From Triops longicaudatus (Eukaryota > Arthropoda > Branchiopoda > Notostraca > Triopsidae): a DNA stretch of 64,000 nt. The position numbers were made by a program, and so were the translations under genes. The notes under the pieces are model-generated. The model was not told the origin of the DNA, did no database searches, and saw nothing but the letters and a program-made list of their open reading frames with translations. Within the stretch, counting starts at the first letter, position 1. The number at the start of each line of letters is the position of its first letter. Below, piece after piece: positions 57,201-64,000 of the stretch. The stretch is from NCBI GenBank assembly GCA_022885665.1, contig JAGQDJ010000007.1, positions 248,001 through 312,000 of the forward strand. Direction: 5' to 3'.

Positions 57201-60200
57201 TAATGAGGTGATCTTCATCGAAATTGATAAATTTCCTAATTCCACTACAGAGCAAAAATAGAGATTGCCACTTTTATAGTTTGGAAGAATATGCCATAGC
57301 CCGAAATTAAAATAATACTTTGTGAAACTTTGTGCGTCATCCTTTTTTATTTAACCACGGGCAGCAAAACATCTCTGACTGAAAATGTCACTAGCCTTTA
57401 CTTACGTTGGAAAATGTAATCAGATGATATTATTTGTGTTTGTTATGGAGGGTTAAGCTCAGACTTGGGCTAATTTCCTTGTTATGTTTAATTCTCAATA
57501 AAATGAAGGTCACTCGTTTGTCGTGATTGTTGGCTTAACTTCAGTTATTCATTGCAAAGGACACGAACAGTACCTTCAGCTATTTCTATGGGATGGTTCA
57601 GAATTTCGTGCAAACAGCGAAAAGGGAGAGAAAGATTTCTATCCAACGTAGGGTAGAAGGTGACATATCTAGTAGGCCACGCATGCAATCCTACCATTCC
57701 AAGAGGCTGGTGGAAGACGACACGGGAAAAAGTAGCGTGGAAAGTATGCGTAGAAGGATTCCGCAGGTCGCCTACTATGTCAGTGCGTACCATAACGCTA
57801 AGACATTAGACTCATGACCAATGCAAGCCACTGCTACTACGAGCAATGTATCAGGACGTGTGCAACATTTAGCCGCAAGGTACCCAAGGATCCTGAGCCC
57901 AAGTTTGCTGAGTGATGGAGTCGAGAAAGCTTGAGTTGAGTTACTTATGATGCTCGGAAGGTGGAGGATTGGATGAGATGAACCTCACAGATTAGGGGAC
58001 GATATTATTCCTTGAGTCCCAATCTTTGTCAGTCATCTCTCGCAAACAGTAGCTCGCTTTAAGGAATAATCCTCACTGAATCATAGAAATGTTTCTGCTG
58101 TGGCGATGTAAGCTTCATCTCGAAATCGAACGTTCAAACTTGAAGTCTTCGTAGAGATTCTCTCTCAGACTCGAGCTCGGAATCTCGAGGGACAAGACTG
58201 AAGCGGGGGATCGAAACTCGAGATCCTTTACGAAACAGAAGCCAATCCTCTTATCGCACCAGATACAGACTCATCCTAAACGCTTCATTTTAGTTACCCC
58301 CTTCCCTCCCGTTCAAAGATTACACTACTTTTCTACCGCAGGAGAACTTCCTTCACAGATTTCCTCGGTCGATACACGCTCTTCAACTTCAATTATAGTA
58401 AGATGAAAACAATATCTCAGGACAGAGCATTGAGGAAAAAAAATACTTTAAAGGAGCACTTAGAGTTTCATGAATTTACCAAGGAATTTGCAGTTCTTAC
58501 GTTAACAGTTAACTTCGTACAAATGTTATCTAAAACCCAGCTTATTGCGATATGATTTTTATAAATTTTTGTTTATAATATTTGGTTAAGATGTAAGTAT
58601 CATTTTCTGTTATTTTCGTGCATGGAAAGAAGAGAACCGTTCCATTTCCAGGTGTGGCTAATTGACTTCTTGTTATGCTGGCGCGTCACTGGGCTTCAAT
58701 TTACCTTTTTACTTGTCTGGGCCAATGGAAAGGGTCTTAAGTAGGGTCTTTAGAGCCACACCAGGCACTTAAATGGCCTATGCATTATGGGTGACGGCTT
58801 TGGTGGGAAGATTTTCTACTCTGGAGAGGAAGGACGAAGGTTAGAAGGGGGAGGGGGGGGGCCTTTACAACTTTTTCCACAGTAATGAGAAGGTTGGTCC
58901 AAAAGATATTGACAGCCAAATACCGAGCTTGCTGCTCTCTAAAGCTTGGTAGCTAACTCAAAATTTTTACGTCGAAGAAAGAGGTTTTAACTTCAATTAA
59001 AATTTTGCTACACCAAGCTGAAGAATTTAAAGAGGAATTTTGCAAGTACAGTTGAGTTTCAGCGGTTCTCTAGTACGTTTAGTTCATCTTTGAATCAGAA
59101 GTGCAGTCCATGAGAAATAAAAACGACTAAAAGCGTAATTCTTGTTCTTAGTAAAGTCACGACTTGCTATTTTTAAAAGTTAGAAAAAGTCTGCTGGTAA
59201 GTTTTTTCGCTGATGGTTCCTTTCCACCCCGTCAGTTTTGAGAAGACTTTAGGTCGTCCAGCTCGTTCTTTCTGTCCGAGGGGGAAAAAAATTTAAGCAA
59301 CTGCAGAAACTCGTTTGAGTTATCCCCGGTATGACATTTTTGATTAATCAACTTGTTCCTATCGGCTTACAACGTTTCGAAACACCTGACGAAATTGCTA
59401 GTGAGTAACTTGAAGCATTTGAAAGTGTTTTTTTTTTCGTTTCCAGGACATTCTTTCACGAAAATTCTTACCTTTCTCTTGTGCTGCCGCTTAGTGCCAT
59501 GTCCGATTGTCATTTTTTGACGATCTTCGTGAAATTAGGATCGGATTTGGGGCGGTTACCGTTGGACAGTAAGTAACGTTACCTCTCTACTGGTAGCCAT
59601 CACCAAATTTACCACAAGCAGCAGGCATGGGAGTATGGGGGGAGAAGGAAGTTAGCTAGTTTTTCTTGAAAACATCAACGAGATTTACGAAAGAGATAGG
59701 TTTCTTCACGAAAGGTTATAAGGCAGACCTTTGGGGACCCGTTCTCGTGTACCCTGTCTCGAAAATCCATCAAGTATTGGTGTTTTGCGTGAAGGGGCGC
59801 CACAAAAGGTACATAGCATACCTCCACCGAAAGCATACTGTACCATATTGTAATGTGCTCACAAAAATCCTCCTCGAAAAAGGCCAGGTGAGCTTTGATG
59901 TGTGGCCTCTTGTCTCTCGGCAAAGGAGTTCCCGTAGCCTGTTGTCTTCTCATGCACGCTTGCATGGACCCGAAGGATGCTGCTGCTGCTGGTGATGTGC
60001 TGCTACCACTATTACTACAGGCTGAGCTAGGTACCGTTGTGGCTGCTAGCTTGGCTTGATGGGTCCGAAAAGACGAAGGAACTACATCTTGATAGTGGCC
60101 ATCAGATAAAAGCTTTCAAGCGACGGGTTTCTCTCCGTGGTCTTGGGAAGTCTTCCGCTGCCCCTTCTTTCAAAAAGCCAGAAAGTCCCTTTTGGATTTG

Positions 60201-63200
60201 CTGTCTTCCCTAAACTCTTTGGCGTTGACAGAAAATTATTTCAAGCATAAATTTTAAGGTATAAACGACAAGGAGTACTTCAATGTGTTGGAAAGTTGCG
60301 AAGGAACGAAATCAAATGAGTATTATAGAAGTGACAGAAGACAGTTCGCGCAACTATTGTTGTGCAGTGGAAACTTTCGTCTCTGCGTAGGTAAAATCCC
60401 TCACAAGTTGAAGTCAGGCCTGGTCATAAGGCTTTTTTGGAGGTTAAGACAGTAGTGCACTTTAGATTTGCAGCATTCGAATTTTATAGTGAAGTGACGC
60501 ATGAGTTAAGCGTATGTAAAGAAATAAAGTGTCAAAACGGTACCAGTTCGAACAGAATGATTGAAGCGTTCTGCACAAACTCGACAAGGATCGAAGATCA
60601 TATTACATAAGACAAGACAAGAAAGATTCGGCAAACAAAAGTCCTTTATAACCTATAAAGAATGTTGAAAATTGGCCTAAAATATTTGGTAGTTGCGGAC
60701 GCTTGTGTGTGAACAGTTTATGACAAAGAGAAATGTGCAGTGAAATCAGATTCTGGCTGCAGAGTTTTTTTTATGAGTTTTTACCCTGTTGCTGTTATTC
60801 TCATGGGTATGTTAAAAATACATGTAGTTTTTTCCTTTTAATTTACTGACATAACTGTAATTTTAATTTATGCAAAGTTTCACTTTGGTTAGTCTTTATT
60901 TTTTATGGTTTCATTTTTATTTACTTATTTTTATTTCAATTTTGTTCCATTTTTATGCTTTTCTTGGACTCGCCTTTCGTTCATCATACGGATTTAGCAC
61001 ATCTCAGATTTGAAATGCAGTTTTCAGTACATCTTTTAATGAAATTGCCCTCCTTCATTAAACAAATACTGGCCTTCCTTTTACTAGATTTGTGATTTCT
61101 CTAGATCTTGCGCAGAAGCGTAAGTAAACTCTTGAGACTAAGTATAATTTACGTATGTAGTTCTGCAGAAGAGCTTACCACGATAAAGTGTCTCTTAACA
61201 AGTATTTCTTTCGCGCGTGCCAAATCAAAGGAGAGATCAAGCAAGTAAATTTAGCTACTGCAGAACAATCCTACCAACCAAGCTGAAATCCAAGCTGACG
61301 CATGTAAAGAAATGGCAACGATCGTTAGCTCACCCATGGGGTTAAAAAAAAAAGAAAAAAAAAACTGAGCGCTATCTGTGGCTCATCAAATCTCTATTTG
61401 GCAGTTGAAGTTGATGCGAGTCTGTTTTATTTTCTTTACATAAAATTCGTTTTCATTATTTGCAGAATCAAGGGATATTTTGTTCAAGTGACGTGCACAC
61501 CAGAGTGGTGTACGCGTTTATTTTGTTTTAGTTTACCAATTTTGTACGTTGAATTGGTAACTACAGTTTGAGAAATTGCCAAAGCAATACACGAAAAAGG
61601 CATGTGACTCGTTTTATAGCTCAACATTTTCCAGTATTTTTGTAGTGAGCGATCGTTTATTGCACAACCACCCTTATGAGTACACCGACCCAGCACGAAG
61701 CCTCAAATGACGAAACAATAGCGGGTTCTGGCTGATTGCGAATTTCATTCTCACGGCTCGATCTGCTTTACTGCTTTTCGGCAGAAATTCAAAGGGTAAG
61801 TGTGCATTTTTTGCACAATTTTGAGTTTTTTATGGGTAACGTTGTTCTCTATCGTTTGATTTTTTTGTTAGTAATGTATCGGTACGGAAGCGGGTAATAA
61901 GGGTAAAAAATCATGAGCTAGATAAAGCTAAAATTGTGAAGTTTCGTCAATGGTCACATGACCTGTAAGTTTGCCTTTGTCTTTCTGCCTGTATCTATTT
62001 TGTGCACACTCTTCTGAGCCGGGAAAGCGCAAAGGTCACATTGCAAATGTCATCGGATTTCTTTTTTTTTCTGGGTAGTACTGAACCGAAAGTACTGCAG
62101 TCGAAACTTTAAATGTGGAAAGACATTACTTCCGCCCTATCAGATGTTCCAGCTTGAACAAGACAATAGAAAAATCTGAAATTGGAGTTTTTTTTTACTG
62201 GCAGTTTTATCACCTGAACTGTCCAGCTTGTTTCGCGGTCGTCAATAGCTGCAGTAAAAGCAACACTGTAAGCCGAGATTTCTGCCGTTCAGAACTCCTT
62301 TCGTGTGCTTTTTTTTATTACAGCTAGCAATATTCCGTGTTGCTCCATCGAAGAAAAGGTTTCCTGTGAAGTTAATCTAGGAAATCTCCAAGTTTTCTCT
62401 CGACTATCGCGTGTATATAGCAGTTATTCTTTACTTAGTATTGTAGCCTTTTTTTCTCCTTCTTTTGCTTCTCTTGCCGGGCAAAAGAAATCGAAACGAT
62501 GAGACCAAGCTGAAAAGACTAAGGCTCGTATTCACTTTAGTTTGGCGCTGCGGGTCCATAGGGATTATCTTATCGCCGAGATGGATCTCATCGATGAGCG
62601 TTCAATGCAGATTAAAGCTGCGTACACGCATGAACACCGTAGGAGCAGCAGCAGCTGCTGCTGTTCGTGGTTGCTGTAAAGCTACGAACGTGTTTCAACA
62701 AAAGAGAAAAACTGGTGCTGAGGAGCACACCACACTCTCGTCGCATCCAGTGGTGAAGTGCTCCATCAGATTTGCTCCCGCTAACACCGTTTTGTACGCT
62801 TTATCTTTGTAAACAGGCGCGTTACGTTACTCTACATGACTGCTAAAATGAACGAGACAATTTTGTATATTTTTTCAGCAGCGATTTTATTGAGCAATGA
62901 GATGCAAATGTAAGAATTCTCGTTGGGAGCTTTTATTGTGGGGAAGTATATTACGGCAGTTCGGCTGTAGCAAAGTTGGCTTCTTCGCACTTGGGTTCAT
63001 CAGATAGTGTCAATTGAAAGGAAATTTATGACGTCCTTGCCGAACCTCATCAAATTAAGCATACCTCTGTTGTCTCGATACCCATCGCGTATCGACGCCT
63101 TCAAGTTCTGTCAGCATTACGTCAGGGAACGTGTAAAGACCATCATTGGTGATGGCCGATAACCGATAAATAATAGCAAGAAAATTTCTTGGCGAAAGGC

Positions 63201-64000
63201 TTAGTCGCTATAACACAGAATATTAAGCACTGACGTGGCAAGTTGGAATGCTATAGAAATTCACGTATCGGATCAATACGTAGCCCTTAGAAGAGTTCCT
63301 TGATTAACCTTTACTCTTTCTTTTTTCCGGACCATTTTTTTGTGGTTAAGAAAAATAATATGACGGTATGGCGCAAACGGTGAGATGATCACAATGAAGT
63401 ATGTGTAAGCTTGAGGGTATTGTGGGAAACCGTATTTGAGATTTTATGGTTTACAGTTATTTTACAGAAAGTTTCCCCCGGAAAGTCTATTTCGATACAC
63501 AGAAAGCCGTTTTACGCATACGCATGGTAGTCCGGAGATGACTGGAAGCTGATAAACAAGCGGTTGGGAGCCTCGTGTTTCAAAAGCAAGGGGGTGACAC
63601 GCTCTGATCTCTGATAGCATTTCGTGCTGGTTTTAGTAACGTTACTCCCTATAGGGAAGTATGTATAGGTGGACACAGAATGCTCCCGCGTTTGGATACT
63701 GTTTTCAGTTCACAAAAAAAGAATCAGCAATGAAGAAAAACCCGCGTTATGCCAGCTTTTACACAGAGATTGAACAATGACGTTACTTGCATTGCACTTA
63801 TACAAGCGCCACCTTTAACTTACCGGCTGAAACTACAAACGTTGTATATAACCGCGTAGTGCTGAATTTGTTAACGGCTTTGGAACTCAGCTGAACATGT
63901 GGCCAAATAAACTAGACAAAAATGACGCAGTGTATGCGGATGTATGTCATATTGTAGTAAAAGGAACTTCACTAAGAAGTTAAGGCTTCTTTAACGCTGG
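54283..64000. other. Upstream intergenic sequence, no gene recognised
   Basis: Mostly AT-rich, with short open frames on both strands and no recognisable domain. Apart from the candidate regulatory block at 55.8-56.0 kb, it contains a 14-bp perfect palindrome (ATCCGAATTCGGAT) near 56496 and a G9 run ending at 58861. No tRNA, rRNA or transposase was seen. Confidence 0.6.
55787..56026. promoter_or_regulatory. Candidate upstream enhancer with E-boxes and GATA sites
   Basis: The block holds CAGGTG at 55787-55792, GGATAAG at 55865-55871, CTTATCG (inverted GATA) at 55923-55929 and CACCTG at 56021-56026. It is GC-richer than its neighbours and lies about 4 kb above the GATA start codon. The function is inferred from motif content only. 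Confidence 0.25.

Noticed and set aside
57660..57790. Loose inverted similarity (GACATA..TAGTAGGC against its complement) suggesting a transposon
   Set aside because: The arms match only in short pieces and there is no target duplication.

Overview
The window is eukaryotic nuclear DNA. It is AT-leaning and mostly non-coding, with large introns, consensus GT-AG splice sites and small non-autonomous transposons. It carries one recognisable protein-coding gene, on the minus strand: a two-finger GATA transcription factor of the GATA4/5/6 type. Several features point to the arthropod member of that group, pannier: an 'MCRPHFH...HPWL' block, 'WCSPF', 'SFPPTPPED', paired C-X2-C-X17-C-X2-C / C-X2-C-X17-C-X2-C fingers, and a 'MSHYMY'-containing tail. 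An arthropod host (perhaps a crustacean, given the large introns) is an inference from this protein alone.

I could assemble a complete coding model of six exons whose phases all agree: 51899-51671, 48615-47383, 45442-45297, 40364-40239, 25256-24930 and 24825-24796. The sum is 2,091 nt, or 696 residues plus stop. Exon 1 holds an acidic/aromatic N-terminal segment. Exon 2 is the GC-rich, low-complexity (Ala/Ser/His/Asn) activation region. Exon 3 is the N-terminal zinc finger. Exon 4 is the C-terminal finger. Exon 5 is the basic tail of that finger plus a Met/Gly/Pro-rich tail. Exon 6 adds the last nine residues. Introns are about 3.1, 1.9, 4.9, 15.0 and 0.1 kb.

Layout: 1-23.5 kb is non-coding sequence 3' of the gene, with a clear 208-bp hAT-type MITE at 3763-3970 (8-bp target duplication) and a second inverted-repeat element at 17733-17892. 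23.5-24.8 kb is the probable 3' UTR. 24.8-51.9 kb is the GATA gene. 51.9-53.2 kb is the 5' flank, with a promoter-like cluster near 53.06-53.12 kb. 53.2-64 kb is upstream non-coding DNA with a second copy of the 17.7-kb element at 54130-54282 and a candidate regulatory block near 55.8-56.0 kb. I found no rRNA, tRNA, CRISPR or bacterial-type feature and no second gene that I can name. Nothing here supports a wholly new system. The most useful leads are the complete gene model, the alternative C-terminus and NAGNAG acceptor, the shared mobile element, and clustered GATA motifs in intron 4.
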